NCBI RefSeq assembly: GCF_002813455.1
Contig: NZ_PHHE01000001.1
Coordinates: 248,001-312,000, forward strand
Source of the DNA: Pseudomonas baetica
Lineage (GTDB): Bacteria; Pseudomonadota; Gammaproteobacteria; Pseudomonadales; Pseudomonadaceae
Length of the DNA: 64,000 nucleotides
Reading direction: 5' to 3'
The notes under the pieces are model-generated. The model was not told the origin of the DNA and made no database searches. It saw only the letters and a list, made by a program, of their open reading frames with translations. Positions 37,421-47,547 of this stretch are shown piece by piece. A program made the position numbers and the translations under genes. Position 1 is the first letter of the stretch, and each line of letters begins with the position of its first letter.

Positions 37421-38275
37421 ATGTCCATGCGTAATGATGCCCACGACGATTTCGATGATGTACCGAGCCTGCGTGCCGACACCTTCGACGACGATGACAT
37501 TCCGACCACTGCCCGCACCTCCGTGCACTCGCGCACAGCGCCCGTAGTCAAGGTCAAAGCGGCCAGCACCGGGCCGCTGTGGGCGTTGGTTGGCGCGCTG
37601 TTTTTTGCTTTCATCGGTCTGGCCTGGTGGAGCTTTCAGCAGATTTCGCTGATGGAGCAGCAACTGGTCGCGACCCAGGAAAGTTTCGCGCGTATCAGTG
37701 AGGAAGCGGCGGGGCGTCTGCAGGACATTTCCGGCAAGGTCGTCGCCAGCCAGAGCAATGTCACCAGTGACAGTGAAGCCTTGAAGCTGCAAATCAAACA
37801 GCTCGAAGGCAAGTTGCTCGATCAGGGAAAACAGCAGCAGGGCGTGGCCGGTCAGGCCAGCGACCTGGACAAGCGTCTGGCGCAAATGACCGCGCAGACT
37901 ACCGAACAGCAGAACGCCAATAGTCAGTTGCAGGCGCAGGTCAAAGCCCTGAGTGCAGAACTGGCGTCGCTCAAAAGCGCGCCGGCCGATACCAGCAAGG
38001 TCGATGCCCAGCTCAAGGCGTTCGATGCGCAGTTCAAAAGCCTCGGCGCTGATATCGCGGCACTGAAGAAGCAGGGTAATCCGGGCGCGGCAATTGATCG
38101 TCTGGAGCAGGAAATCATTGTCCTCAAAAGCGAACAGGACAACCGCCCGGCCACCCCGCAGGGGGGTAGCAACACGGCCGAGTTCGACGCGTTCCGTGGG
38201 CAGATGACCCGCAACATCAATACCCTGTCGGCACAGATCCAGAACCTGCAGCAGCAAATCAATGCGCGGCCTTAG
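37421..38275 (+). CDS. Single-pass membrane protein with coiled-coil domain
   Basis: The product is 284 residues. The N-terminal 45 residues are acidic (DDFDDVPSLRADTFDDDD). One membrane helix follows (about 50-72, LWALVGALFFAFIGLAWW). The rest is a long coiled coil rich in Gln, Lys, Ala and Ser with heptad-like repeats (LKLQIKQLEGKLLDQGKQQQ in part). A homologue at this position in P. aeruginosa is annotated as an SMC-like ATPase, but no Walker motifs are visible here. ATG 37421 is preferred over the upstream start at 37364. Function unknown. Confidence 0.85.
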   Translation: MSMRNDAHDDFDDVPSLRADTFDDDDIPTTARTSVHSRTAPVVKVKAASTGPLWALVGALFFAFIGLAWWSFQQISLMEQQLVATQESFARISEEAAGRLQDISGKVVASQSNVTSDSEALKLQIKQLEGKLLDQGKQQQGVAGQASDLDKRLAQMTAQTTEQQNANSQLQAQVKALSAELASLKSAPADTSKVDAQLKAFDAQFKSLGADIAALKKQGNPGAAIDRLEQEIIVLKSEQDNRPATPQGGSNTAEFDAFRGQMTRNINTLSAQIQNLQQQINARP

Positions 38276-38290
38276 TGCTTGATTACCCGT

Positions 38291-38320
38291 GATGCAGGGG
38301 ATTGTGTAATCCCCTGCATC
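38291..38320 (+). terminator. Hairpin after the coiled-coil gene
   Basis: GATGCAGGGGATT/AATCCCCTGCATC forms a perfect 13-bp stem with a GTGT loop, followed by only a short T run (ATTCTG). Probable terminator. Confidence 0.75.
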
Positions 38321-38391
38321 ATTCTGAATATCCATACATCGCCCCAAGCCGTCTACGCTCTTGAAACACCAACAAGAACGAGGGATGCGCT

Positions 38392-39240
38392 ATGGGGTTT
38401 TTGCATAAAGTGGCCTGGCTTGGCGTGATGTTATTGGCGGGGTTCGGCCAGGCCAGCGCCGCGACAACTGCCAAGGATGACAGCCAGGCTGCGATCGCCT
38501 TGCTGGAAAAGGCCCTGGCCTATTACCACGACAACGGCGACAAGGCATTCGCCGCGTTCAGCCGTCAGGGCGAGTTTGTCGACAAGGACCGCTACGTGTT
38601 TGTGGTCGATACAAAAGGCGTGATGCTCGCCAGCGGCGGGCCATCGTCGGCGTTGATTGGCCGTGATGTGAGCGAAGTGCTCGGCCCGGATCTGCAAAAA
38701 GCCTTCAAGGATGCCTTGAAAGTGCCGGAGGGCAACGGTATCCAGCAAGCCGAGTACCGCTGGCAGAACTGGTCGGATGGCAAGGTCGAGCGCAAACATG
38801 TGTTCTACCAGCGCGTCGGTCAGCGGATTCTGGCAGTCGGTTATTACTTGCCGCGGGCGTCGGCCGAGCAGGCGATGGCGTTGCTGAACAAGGCCGCGAC
38901 TGATCTGGGCAAAGACGAGAAGGGCACGCTGACAGCGATCAACTCGCTCAAGGGCGGTTATCTGCAGGATGACCTGTATGTGTTTGTGGTCGATCTGGAT
39001 ACCCAGCGCTATGTCGCACATGGTACCAATCTGCGCCTGATCAACACCGACTTCAGCAAGATCAAGGACCCGGAAGGCAAACCGGTGGGCGAGCCGATTC
39101 TGGCCCTGATCGCCAAACAGGATTACGGCGAATACGCCTACCGCTGGAAAAACCCGGTGACCGGCAAGGTCGAGGACAAGCATGCCTACCTGAAGAAGGT
39201 CGGGCACTTTCTGGTCGCGGTGGGTTACTACAGCCCTTGA
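38392..39240 (+). CDS. Secreted tandem cache-domain protein
   Basis: The product is 282 residues with a signal peptide ending near GQASA. Two single-cache modules follow (about 45-155 and 170-282), each with a DKDRYVFVVD / QDDLYVFVVD strand and RVGQRILAVGYY / KVGHFLVAVGYY end. It has no transmembrane helix or output domain beyond the signal, so it is a free periplasmic ligand-binding protein. A role as a soluble partner of a chemoreceptor or kinase is possible. Ligand unknown. Confidence 0.9.
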   Translation: MGFLHKVAWLGVMLLAGFGQASAATTAKDDSQAAIALLEKALAYYHDNGDKAFAAFSRQGEFVDKDRYVFVVDTKGVMLASGGPSSALIGRDVSEVLGPDLQKAFKDALKVPEGNGIQQAEYRWQNWSDGKVERKHVFYQRVGQRILAVGYYLPRASAEQAMALLNKAATDLGKDEKGTLTAINSLKGGYLQDDLYVFVVDLDTQRYVAHGTNLRLINTDFSKIKDPEGKPVGEPILALIAKQDYGEYAYRWKNPVTGKVEDKHAYLKKVGHFLVAVGYYSP

Positions 39241-39254
39241 AACGCATCTTCCCT

Positions 39255-39344
39255 GGTGGGAGCGAGCCTGCTCGCGAAGGCACAGTGTCAGCTGACATCA
39301 CAGTTGAATGACACACCGCTTTCGCGAGCAGGCTCGCTCCCACA
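39255..39344. repeat. REP inverted pair
   Basis: GGTGGGAGCGAGCCTGCTCG and inverted copy in the convergent gap before the DHA2 transporter gene. Confidence 0.95.
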
Positions 39345-39364
39345 GGTTTTCGTGGCACTTGTGC

Positions 39365-40882
39365 CTACTTAGCGCCGTGCTCGCGCCCACGCAGCAAGTT
39401 GTTCGGCATGGCAATCGCCGCCGCCAGCCCCAGCAGCGACACCGCCGCACTGACCCACAGCAAATGCCGGAAGGTCACCGAAAGCTCCGCACGCAAGGCG
39501 TTCTGCGCGTCACCCGGAGCGGCGTTCAAACCATCGAGCAGCACGTTGCCCGAATGCCCCTCGCTCATCAGCGAACTGCTCGCCAGATGGGCGAAGTTTG
39601 AATCCTGCAACAACGCCAACAGCAGCGCCGACATCAACGCCACACCCACGGCGCCGCCCAGCGAACGGAACAGATTGGTGGTGCTGGTGGCCACGCCGAT
39701 GTCGCGCTGTTCCACCGAATTCTGTGTACCGACCAATGAAGTCGGGAATTGCATGCCGCCGGCAATGCCGCTGAGCAACATGAACAAACCGCTCATCAGC
39801 GTTGCCTCGGGCGGGCTGAACGCCATGCCGATAATCGAGATCGGCATGAGGATGGCGCCGGTCAGAATCTGCGGTTTGTAGCGCCCGGTCACCGACGTGC
39901 GACGACCCGCAAAGAAGGCACCGATCGGTAACCCCATGGCCAACGGCAGCAAGTGCAATGCAGCACTGTCGGCGCCGGCACCGGTGACGGTTTGAAAGCG
40001 CAGCGGCATCAATACGATCAGCGAGATCGCCTGGAAACTGGTGAAGAAAATCGTGCACCAGCACAGCAACGCATTACGGTTGGCGAACAGATGCATCGGC
40101 AACAACGGCTCCCGTGCGCGACGCTCGTGCCAGACAAAAACAGCCAACACCACGACCGCACAAGCGAACAGCCCCAGCACTTCGCTGCTGCGCCACGAAT
40201 GGCCCTGACCGACCTGCGTGATGCCGAGCAACAGTGCCGTCAGGCCGATGATCATCAGCAGTGTGCCGAGGTAATCGATGATCGGTTTGCGCTGCGGAAT
40301 CGGCAGCCCGCGCAGATTGCGGTTGGCCACCCACCAGGCGCCAAGGCCCAGCGGCAGGTTGATCAGAAACACCCAGCGCCACGACAGGTACTCGGTCATG
40401 TAGCCGCCGAGCACCGGGCCGGCGACGCTGGCCACCGCGTACATGCTGCTGAAATAACCCTGATAGCGCCCACGTTCGCGCGGCGGCACGATGTCGCCGA
40501 TGATCGCCTGGCTGACCGAGATCATCCCGCCAGCACCAACCCCCTGAAGAATCCGCGCCAGCACCAGTTGCTCCATGCTTTGCGCCATGCCGCAGAACAG
40601 CGAGGCCAACGTAAACAGGCCCATGCCGAACAGCATCAGTTTGCGCCGCCCGTACAAGTCGCCGAGCTTGCCGTAGATCGGCACCGCCACGGTCATCGCC
40701 ACCATGTACCCGGAAATCACCCAGGCCAGCAGACTGACGTCCTTGAATTGTGCGGAGATGGCCGGCATCGACACGGCGACGATGGTCTGATCCAGCGCAC
40801 CCAGAAAAATCGCCATCATCAGCGCAAGCAGCACGCTGCGAATGGCCGGTTTGGGCGTTTCGGGGTGATTGAGATGGGGCAC
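39365..40882 (-). CDS. DHA2-family (14-helix) MFS drug transporter
   Basis: Proton-coupled efflux pump of 505 residues with about 14 helices. Motif A is GKLGDLYGRRKLM, motif C GPVLGGYMTEY, and DQTIVAVSMP is the start of TM1 typical of EmrB/QacA types. The likely start is GTG 40882 (AGG upstream); the frame is open to 41116 but that would overlap pobA. It lies 80 bp downstream of pobA on the same strand, so it might export aromatic acids. Substrate unproven. Confidence 0.88.
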   Translation of the reverse strand: MPHLNHPETPKPAIRSVLLALMMAIFLGALDQTIVAVSMPAISAQFKDVSLLAWVISGYMVAMTVAVPIYGKLGDLYGRRKLMLFGMGLFTLASLFCGMAQSMEQLVLARILQGVGAGGMISVSQAIIGDIVPPRERGRYQGYFSSMYAVASVAGPVLGGYMTEYLSWRWVFLINLPLGLGAWWVANRNLRGLPIPQRKPIIDYLGTLLMIIGLTALLLGITQVGQGHSWRSSEVLGLFACAVVVLAVFVWHERRAREPLLPMHLFANRNALLCWCTIFFTSFQAISLIVLMPLRFQTVTGAGADSAALHLLPLAMGLPIGAFFAGRRTSVTGRYKPQILTGAILMPISIIGMAFSPPEATLMSGLFMLLSGIAGGMQFPTSLVGTQNSVEQRDIGVATSTTNLFRSLGGAVGVALMSALLLALLQDSNFAHLASSSLMSEGHSGNVLLDGLNAAPGDAQNALRAELSVTFRHLLWVSAAVSLLGLAAAIAMPNNLLRGREHGAK

Positions 40883-40962
40883 GGGCAAAACCTGCGGGCA
40901 TTGATTGACCCGCAAGGCGAGGGCGAGCGGGTAAGTGCTCGCCAGTGTAAGTCGGTAGCAGG

Positions 40963-42177
<1,215 letters not shown>

Positions 42178-42334
42178 TCACGCGACAATCGCCGGTGAAT
42201 GATTTTTATGGATCGAGTGCTTGCATTTTTCCCTTGCGGGTCTGTCAATTGAAGGTGAAAACTGAGCCGATACCTGTACATTCTGCCAATCGGTGCGATT
42301 ATCGCCCGTAACCTCCGAGGCCTGGATTGAAGTG

Positions 42335-43219
42335 ATGAACAAGCCCGAGCTGCCTTCGATTCCTGTGTTCAAGCTCTACGGTGAAAGCCTGGACTGGCCG
42401 ACCCCTGACTTGCTGCACTGTGAAACCATTTCCTCGCGCAGTCGCGAACATCAATGGGAAATCAAACCCCACCGCCATGCTGATTTGTGTCAATTGCTCT
42501 TCGTCTTCAAAGGTCAGGCAGAGCTTGAGATCGAAGGTCAGCGCACACACCTGCAAACCCCCGCGATTCAAGTCCTGCCGCCGTTGTCGGTGCACGGCTT
42601 TCGTTTTTCCGAGGACGTCGAAGGGTTCGTCGTTACCCTCGCCACACCGCTGATCAATCACTTGCAGGCGCAACTGGGCAACGCGGTACACGCGCTGGCC
42701 CAGGCCGATAGCTATCCGGCGGGCAAGGACGGCGACTATCTCAACAGCCTGTTTTCGGCGTTGCAGGGCGAGTACAACGGCCATCAACCGGCGCGCGAAA
42801 TGCTCATGCATTCGCTGGTCAGCGTGATCATGGTCTGGGTCAGCCGTCAGGCGATCGTGCGCCATAACGCCAGCCAGCGACCACAGCGCCAGCGCGAATA
42901 CCTCGCCGGGTTTATTCAATTGGTCGAAGAGACTTACCGCCAGCATGTGAAGGTCGAGGATCTGGCGCATCGGTTGGGGATTTCGGTGTCGCACCTCAAC
43001 GGCACGTGTCGTGAGCTGGCGGGGCAACCGGCGCTGCAGATCATGCATGAGCGCCAGTTACTGGAAGCCAAGCGCCTGCTGACCTACACCAGCATGACCA
43101 TTTACGAGATGTCGGAATTGCTGGGGTTTTCCGATCCGACCAACTTCACGCGCCTGTTCCGGCGCAGAGTCGGTATTTCACCAAAAGCTTTCCGCGACCG
43201 TCTGAAAGCCGAGCAGTGA
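42335..43219 (+). CDS. pobR: AraC-family regulator of pobA
   Basis: The product is 294 residues. An N-terminal cupin (EIKPHRHADLCQLLFVFKG) is the likely effector-binding part. The C-terminal double helix-turn-helix (LAHRLGISVSHLNGTCRELAG in part; MSELLGFSDPTNFTRLFRRR) is the AraC signature. It is divergent from pobA with a 178-bp gap, so it probably activates pobA in response to 4-hydroxybenzoate. Pseudomonad pob regulators of this type have been called PobR or PobC. Confidence 0.9.
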   Translation: MNKPELPSIPVFKLYGESLDWPTPDLLHCETISSRSREHQWEIKPHRHADLCQLLFVFKGQAELEIEGQRTHLQTPAIQVLPPLSVHGFRFSEDVEGFVVTLATPLINHLQAQLGNAVHALAQADSYPAGKDGDYLNSLFSALQGEYNGHQPAREMLMHSLVSVIMVWVSRQAIVRHNASQRPQRQREYLAGFIQLVEETYRQHVKVEDLAHRLGISVSHLNGTCRELAGQPALQIMHERQLLEAKRLLTYTSMTIYEMSELLGFSDPTNFTRLFRRRVGISPKAFRDRLKAEQ

Positions 43220-43240
43220 TTGTGTAAACGCTGCAAAACT

Positions 43241-43330
43241 TGTGGGAGGGGGCTTGCTCCCGAAGGCGGTGTATCAGATTGCATCAATGCTGAATGACAC
43301 ACTGCTTTCGGGAGCAAGCCCCCTCCCACA
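43241..43330. repeat. REP inverted pair, 'GGAGGGGGCTTGCTCCC' variant
   Basis: TGTGGGAGGGGGCTTGCTCC and the inverted copy. The loop-proximal bases differ from the main family (CTTGCTCCC instead of CCTGCTCGC), so it is a distinct subfamily member. Confidence 0.93.
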
Positions 43331-43359
43331 GGATCCCATTCCAGCCCAGTTCAGCTCAA

Positions 43360-43536
43360 TCAGCGCAACGCATTCAGCGTAGCGTTGTGCGGGATGCAGC
43401 GCTCGAAGTTGCAACTCGCGTATTCACGCGGCAGCTGTCGCATTTGCTCGACCCGCCAGGCGGCAGTGCCGTAGAGCGCCAGGCTGGCGGCACAGGTGAT
43501 GAAAATCGCAAAGTACCTTCTTGTTTTGATGTTCAT
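43360..43536 (-). CDS. Small membrane or exported protein, 58 residues
   Basis: ATG 43536 to TGA 43362-43360. A hydrophobic segment of about 17 residues (FAIFITCAASLALYGTA) follows a basic start MNIKTRRY. The short C-terminal part has two Cys (YASCNFERC). Codon use looks like the neighbours. It stands alone between REPs. Unknown function. Confidence 0.6.
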   Translation of the reverse strand: MNIKTRRYFAIFITCAASLALYGTAAWRVEQMRQLPREYASCNFERCIPHNATLNALR

Positions 43537-43656
43537 GGTGTTCGACCTCTGAACGTATACCCTCTGGTATTACTTTCAGCATAGGTCAGCGGTGGGGAGT
43601 TGCCAGCGAGTGTGCTTGAGCTTGTAACCGGCCATTCAGCATGCTGATGAACCCTT

Positions 43657-43744
43657 TGTGGGAGCGAGCCTGCTCGCGAAAGCGGTGTCTCAGTTACTGA
43701 AAAGTTGGCTGAACGGACGCCTTCGCGAGCAGGCTCGCTCCCAC
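43657..43744. repeat. REP inverted pair
   Basis: TGTGGGAGCGAGCCTGCTCG and inverted copy, directly past the LysR gene stop at 43757. Confidence 0.95.
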
Positions 43745-43756
43745 TTTGGATCGGGT

Positions 43757-44662
43757 TTAGAGATCAACGTCCCATTGCGGATGCTCTGGAAAACGCTCTA
43801 CCAGAAAATCCAGCATGCTGCGCAGCGCCGCCGGCATGTGTTTACGCGAGGCATACACCGCGTAGATGTTCATCTGCCGGGGCTCGGCGTCAGGCAACAA
43901 GCGAATCAGCTCGCCTGAGTGAATATGCACCCCGGCCTGGTAGGTTGGCAGCATCGCCACGCCCGCGCCGGCCAGCGTCGCGCGCAACAGCGTGCTGGCC
44001 TCATTGGCGCTGATGTTGCCCTGTACCGGCACCGACACGGGCTCGCCATCCTCCTCGAAATGCCACAGGCTTTTGCCGAAATACGAGTGGGTCAGGCAGT
44101 TGTGCCGGCTGAGCTCTTCAACCCGATGCGGGGCGGGATTTTCCCGCAAATAAGCCGGGGCGGCACAGACCACCGAGCGGCACACGGTCAGGCGCCGGGC
44201 GATCAGGTTGGGGTCCAGATCATTGCTGGTGCGGATCGCCAGATCGATGCGTTCATCCACCAGATTCACCGTGCGATCAAGCATCTGCATATCGATGCTG
44301 ACGCCGGGGTAGCGCTTGACGTACGCCGCCATCGCATCGGCCAGTTGCGCCTGGCCGAACGAGGTGCTGACGCTGATTCGCAGCAAGCCGCGCGGGGCGT
44401 CGTGGGGTTCGCTGACGGCGGCCTGCATGTCGGTCGACAGTTCAAGCATCTGCCGACAGCGCGGCAGGATTTCACTGCCGGCGGCGGTCAGGCTCAACTT
44501 GCGCGTGGTGCGGTGCATCAGGCGTGCGCCAACCCAGTCCTCAAGCTCGGCCAGATAACGTGAAACCACCGGGCGTGAAAGGTCCAGGTGATCGGCCGCA
44601 GCCGACTGGCTGCCCAGATCCACCACCGTGACAAACACCCGCATTGCTTGGAGACGATCCAT
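43757..44662 (-). CDS. LysR-family transcriptional regulator
   Basis: The product is 301 residues. The N-terminal helix-turn-helix (FVTVVDLGSQSAAADHLDLSRPVVSRYL in part) and LTAAGSEILP mark the family. The effector domain shows RISVSTSFGQAQLADAM and the LPTYQAGVHI end. It belongs to the CrgA/AaeR-like branch with a conserved DERIDLAIR motif. It is divergent from the metallo-beta-lactamase-fold gene at 44777, which it probably controls. Confidence 0.92.
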   Translation of the reverse strand: MDRLQAMRVFVTVVDLGSQSAAADHLDLSRPVVSRYLAELEDWVGARLMHRTTRKLSLTAAGSEILPRCRQMLELSTDMQAAVSEPHDAPRGLLRISVSTSFGQAQLADAMAAYVKRYPGVSIDMQMLDRTVNLVDERIDLAIRTSNDLDPNLIARRLTVCRSVVCAAPAYLRENPAPHRVEELSRHNCLTHSYFGKSLWHFEEDGEPVSVPVQGNISANEASTLLRATLAGAGVAMLPTYQAGVHIHSGELIRLLPDAEPRQMNIYAVYASRKHMPAALRSMLDFLVERFPEHPQWDVDL

Positions 44663-44776
44663 GATTTGCCCGCTTTCAGAAACAAACTATGTCCAAGCAT
44701 CGCATTTTTTGTATCGAGTCAGGCAACTAAGCTCTGTCCCATCGCCAGACACGGCATTCGGACACCGGAGCAACAG

Positions 44777-45655
44777 ATGATCGGCTTCACTACAATCAAA
44801 CGCGTTCTACTTGCCACCGCTTCCCTCGGTTTCGCTGCCCATGCAGCCGCTGCCAACCTGACCCTCGATGTCTACAACCCAGGCACCAACGCCATTTTTC
44901 CGGTCACTTCGGTGCTGGTCAGCGGCGAAAAAGACGCGATTCTGGTCGACGCACAGTTCGGCAAATCCCAGGCCGAGCAAGTCGTGGAAAAGATCCGCGC
45001 CAGCGGCAAGCACCTGACCACCATCTACATCAGCCACGGTGACCCGGATTACTACTTCGGTCTCGATACCCTGACCAAAGCCTTCCCCGATGCCAAGGTG
45101 CTGGCCTCGCAGCCGACCGTCGATCACATCAACAAAACCGTCGAAGGCAAACTGGCGTTCTGGGGCCCGAAAATGGGCGCCGACGTGCCGGCAAAAACCA
45201 TCGTCCCGGGCGTGCTCAAGGGCGACAGCCTGATGCTTGAAGGGCAGAAACTGCAGGTGGTCGGGCTTGAGGGCAAACAACCGGATCGCAGCTTTGTTTG
45301 GATTCCATCGCTTAAAGCCGTGGTCGGTGGTGTCGTCGTCGCCGAGAACATCCACGTGTGGATGGCCGACACCCAGACCGCACAATCCCACGCCGACTGG
45401 CTGCAAACCCTGCACTCGATCGAAACCCTGAAGCCGAACACCGTGGTGCCGGGTCATTACCTGGGTAACAGCAGCCGTTCGCTGACCAGCGTGAAATTTA
45501 CCGCCGATTACATCAAAGCGTTCGATGCAGAAACCGCCAAGGCCAAGGATTCCGCCGCACTTATCAAGGCCATGAAAAAACGCTACCCGAAACTCGGTGA
45601 GGAAAGCTCGCTGGAGCTGAGCGCCAAAGTCGCCAAGGGCGAAATGCAGTGGTAA
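44777..45655 (+). CDS. Exported metallo-beta-lactamase-fold protein with a degenerate metal site
   Basis: The product is 292 residues with a signal peptide (cleavage near AHAAAA). The fold is shown by DAILVDAQFGKSQAEQV and VVPGHYLGN. The HxHxDH metal motif is changed: SHGDPDYYFG has His-x-Asp-x-Asp-Tyr. Only parts of a typical di-zinc site remain, though this variant recurs in a known subgroup. Substrate unknown. It lies divergent to the LysR gene and just upstream of the NAD-binding gene, with a 45-bp gap. Confidence 0.85.
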   Translation: MIGFTTIKRVLLATASLGFAAHAAAANLTLDVYNPGTNAIFPVTSVLVSGEKDAILVDAQFGKSQAEQVVEKIRASGKHLTTIYISHGDPDYYFGLDTLTKAFPDAKVLASQPTVDHINKTVEGKLAFWGPKMGADVPAKTIVPGVLKGDSLMLEGQKLQVVGLEGKQPDRSFVWIPSLKAVVGGVVVAENIHVWMADTQTAQSHADWLQTLHSIETLKPNTVVPGHYLGNSSRSLTSVKFTADYIKAFDAETAKAKDSAALIKAMKKRYPKLGEESSLELSAKVAKGEMQW

Positions 45656-45700
45656 CCCGATTCTGAATACGCAGCACTCTCAAGCCAACTGGAGAATGTC

Positions 45701-46315
45701 ATGAGCAAGATCGCAATCATTGGTGCCACCGGCCGTGCCGGTAGCCAACTGCTGGAAGAAACCCTGCGTCGCGGCCACAGCGTTACCGCCATCGCCCGCG
45801 ACACCTCGAAGATCGGCGCCCGTGCCGGTGTGGTCAGCAAGAACGTCGATGTGCTGAATGCGGCGGCTCTGCAAGAGGCCGTTGCCGGTCACGACGTGGT
45901 GATCACCGCCGCGCACTTCACCACAGTGCCGGCCAGCGCGATTGTCGGGCCGGTGAAACTGGCGGGTGTGAAACGTCTGTTGGTGGTCGGCGGTGCCGGT
46001 TCGCTGTTGCTGCCGGACGACACTCGGGTAATCGACAGCGCAGGTTTCCCGGCAGAGTACAAAACCGAGGCCAGCGCCGGTGCGGTGTTTCTTGAGGCGT
46101 TGCGTCAGGAAAAGGAATTGGACTGGAGTTTTCTGTCGCCGTCGGCGGAGTTTGTCGAAGGTGAGCGCAGCGGTACGTTCCGTCTCGGCAAGGATCATTT
46201 GCTGGTGAGTGGAGAAGGGCGCAGCTGGATTACTTTTGCCGATTACGCGATTGCGTTGATCGACGAAGTGGAAGCGCCGAAGTATTCGCGCCAGCGGTTT
46301 ACGGTCGGGTATTAA
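45701..46315 (+). CDS. NAD(P)-binding atypical SDR (NmrA-like)
   Basis: The product is 204 residues. The nucleotide motif IIGATGRAGSQLLEE is at the N-terminus, with VITAAHF and RLLVVGGAGS strands. It lacks the YxxxK catalytic motif of classical SDRs, as in the NmrA/flavin-reductase-like family. It probably shares the transcript of the metallo-beta-lactamase-fold gene. Function unknown; quinone or flavin reduction, or redox sensing, is possible. Confidence 0.88.
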   Translation: MSKIAIIGATGRAGSQLLEETLRRGHSVTAIARDTSKIGARAGVVSKNVDVLNAAALQEAVAGHDVVITAAHFTTVPASAIVGPVKLAGVKRLLVVGGAGSLLLPDDTRVIDSAGFPAEYKTEASAGAVFLEALRQEKELDWSFLSPSAEFVEGERSGTFRLGKDHLLVSGEGRSWITFADYAIALIDEVEAPKYSRQRFTVGY

Positions 46316-46333
46316 GCAACGACGCAGAACAAA

Positions 46334-46423
46334 TGTGGGAGCGGGCTTGCTCGCGAAGAGGGAGTGTCAGTCGATATCAACGGAGAATGACACACCCTCT
46401 TCGCGAGCAAGCCCGCTCCCACA
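46334..46423. repeat. REP inverted pair, 'GGGCTTGCTCGC' variant
   Basis: TGTGGGAGCGGGCTTGCTCG and inverted copy in a convergent gap between the NAD-binding gene and a LysR gene. Confidence 0.95.
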
Positions 46424-46439
46424 GGGTTATTGGTGTGTT

Positions 46440-47321
46440 TCAGCGGGTATGCGCCTGCTCTACCAGCCAGATCATCAATTCCTCCAGCTGCGGCGACGGT
46501 TCCGTTGCGTGCGGCAGCACCACGTAATACGCCAACCCCGTCTTCACCTTCAGCGCAAACGGCATCACCAGTCTTTCGGCACGCAGGTCATCGCCGATCA
46601 ACGACCAGTCCCCAATCGCCACCCCCGTGCCATGCGACGCCATCGACATCGCCTGATCCAGCGTCTCGAAATGCTGGCCCGTGTTGACGTTGTTCAATTG
46701 CTGCTCGGCGGCGGTCAGCCACGCCGTCCAGTCCTGGGTATCGCGGGTCGGATGTAGCAAAAGATGGTGTTGCAGATCGGCCGGTGTGGCTAACGCCGGT
46801 GGACCTTGCAATAGCGCGGGCGAACAGACCGGTGTCAGTTGCTCATCGAACAGATGCAGGGCGGTCGCTGAGTTGTCCGGGGGCGTGCCATAGATGACGG
46901 CGGCATCGAATGGCTCGCGCGCAAAATCGACGCCGTGGGCGAGGGTTGTGGTCAGTTTCACCGGTACGTCCGGGCGCTCCTTCTGCCATTGCAACAGGCG
47001 TGGCACCAGCCAGCGCATCACACAACTGGGTGCCTTGAGTTGCAGGGTTTCGCGCTTGAGACCGATCTGCTCGGTGGCTTCGCTGATCAAGCCGAACACC
47101 TTTTCCACCCGCGGCAGCCATTCTCGACCTTCGGCCGTCAGCTCCAGACCACGGGCCTGGCGGATAAACAGTTCATACCCCAGATGATCCTCAAGCCCGG
47201 CGATCTGCCGGCTCACCGCCCCCTGGGTGATATGCAACTGCTCGGCCGCCCGGGTGAAGTTGCAGCACTGCGCCGTGATCCAGAACGTGTGCAGGGCGGG
47301 CAGGGGAGGCATGCGTTTCAT
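46440..47321 (-). CDS. LysR-family regulator, GcvA-like
   Basis: The product is 293 residues. The N-terminus PPLPALHTFWITAQCCNFTRAAEQL and ITQGAVSRQIAGLE (given in parts) is the GcvA/AmpR type. ATG 47321 is used; an in-frame ATG three codons later is possible. The effector domain has IYGTPPDNSATALHLFDEQLTPVCSP. It is divergent from the 2-ketoarginine decarboxylase-like gene at 47548, its likely target. Confidence 0.92.
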   Translation of the reverse strand: MKRMPPLPALHTFWITAQCCNFTRAAEQLHITQGAVSRQIAGLEDHLGYELFIRQARGLELTAEGREWLPRVEKVFGLISEATEQIGLKRETLQLKAPSCVMRWLVPRLLQWQKERPDVPVKLTTTLAHGVDFAREPFDAAVIYGTPPDNSATALHLFDEQLTPVCSPALLQGPPALATPADLQHHLLLHPTRDTQDWTAWLTAAEQQLNNVNTGQHFETLDQAMSMASHGTGVAIGDWSLIGDDLRAERLVMPFALKVKTGLAYYVVLPHATEPSPQLEELMIWLVEQAHTR

Positions 47322-47420
47322 GTGGATCCAAGGTATGACGTGAGGACATGGCTAGTATGACTTTTAATCGATTGTTGCGGCTACCTGCCCACCGTTCCAA
47401 TGCAGTCATTCCACAAACCC

Positions 47421-47509
47421 TGTGGGAGCGAGCCTGCTCGCGAAAGCGTCGGATCAGCCAACAACTTTGTTGAATATGAAACCGCTTTCGCGAGCAGGCT
47501 CGCTCCCAC
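47421..47509. repeat. REP inverted pair in a divergent promoter region
   Basis: TGTGGGAGCGAGCCTGCTCG and inverted copy. Unlike most REPs here it sits between two divergent starts (47321 and 47548), 38 bp before the decarboxylase ATG. Confidence 0.95.
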
Positions 47510-47547
47510 TGGGTTCGGTGTCTTCAACGAACAAGAAGGGCAATGAC

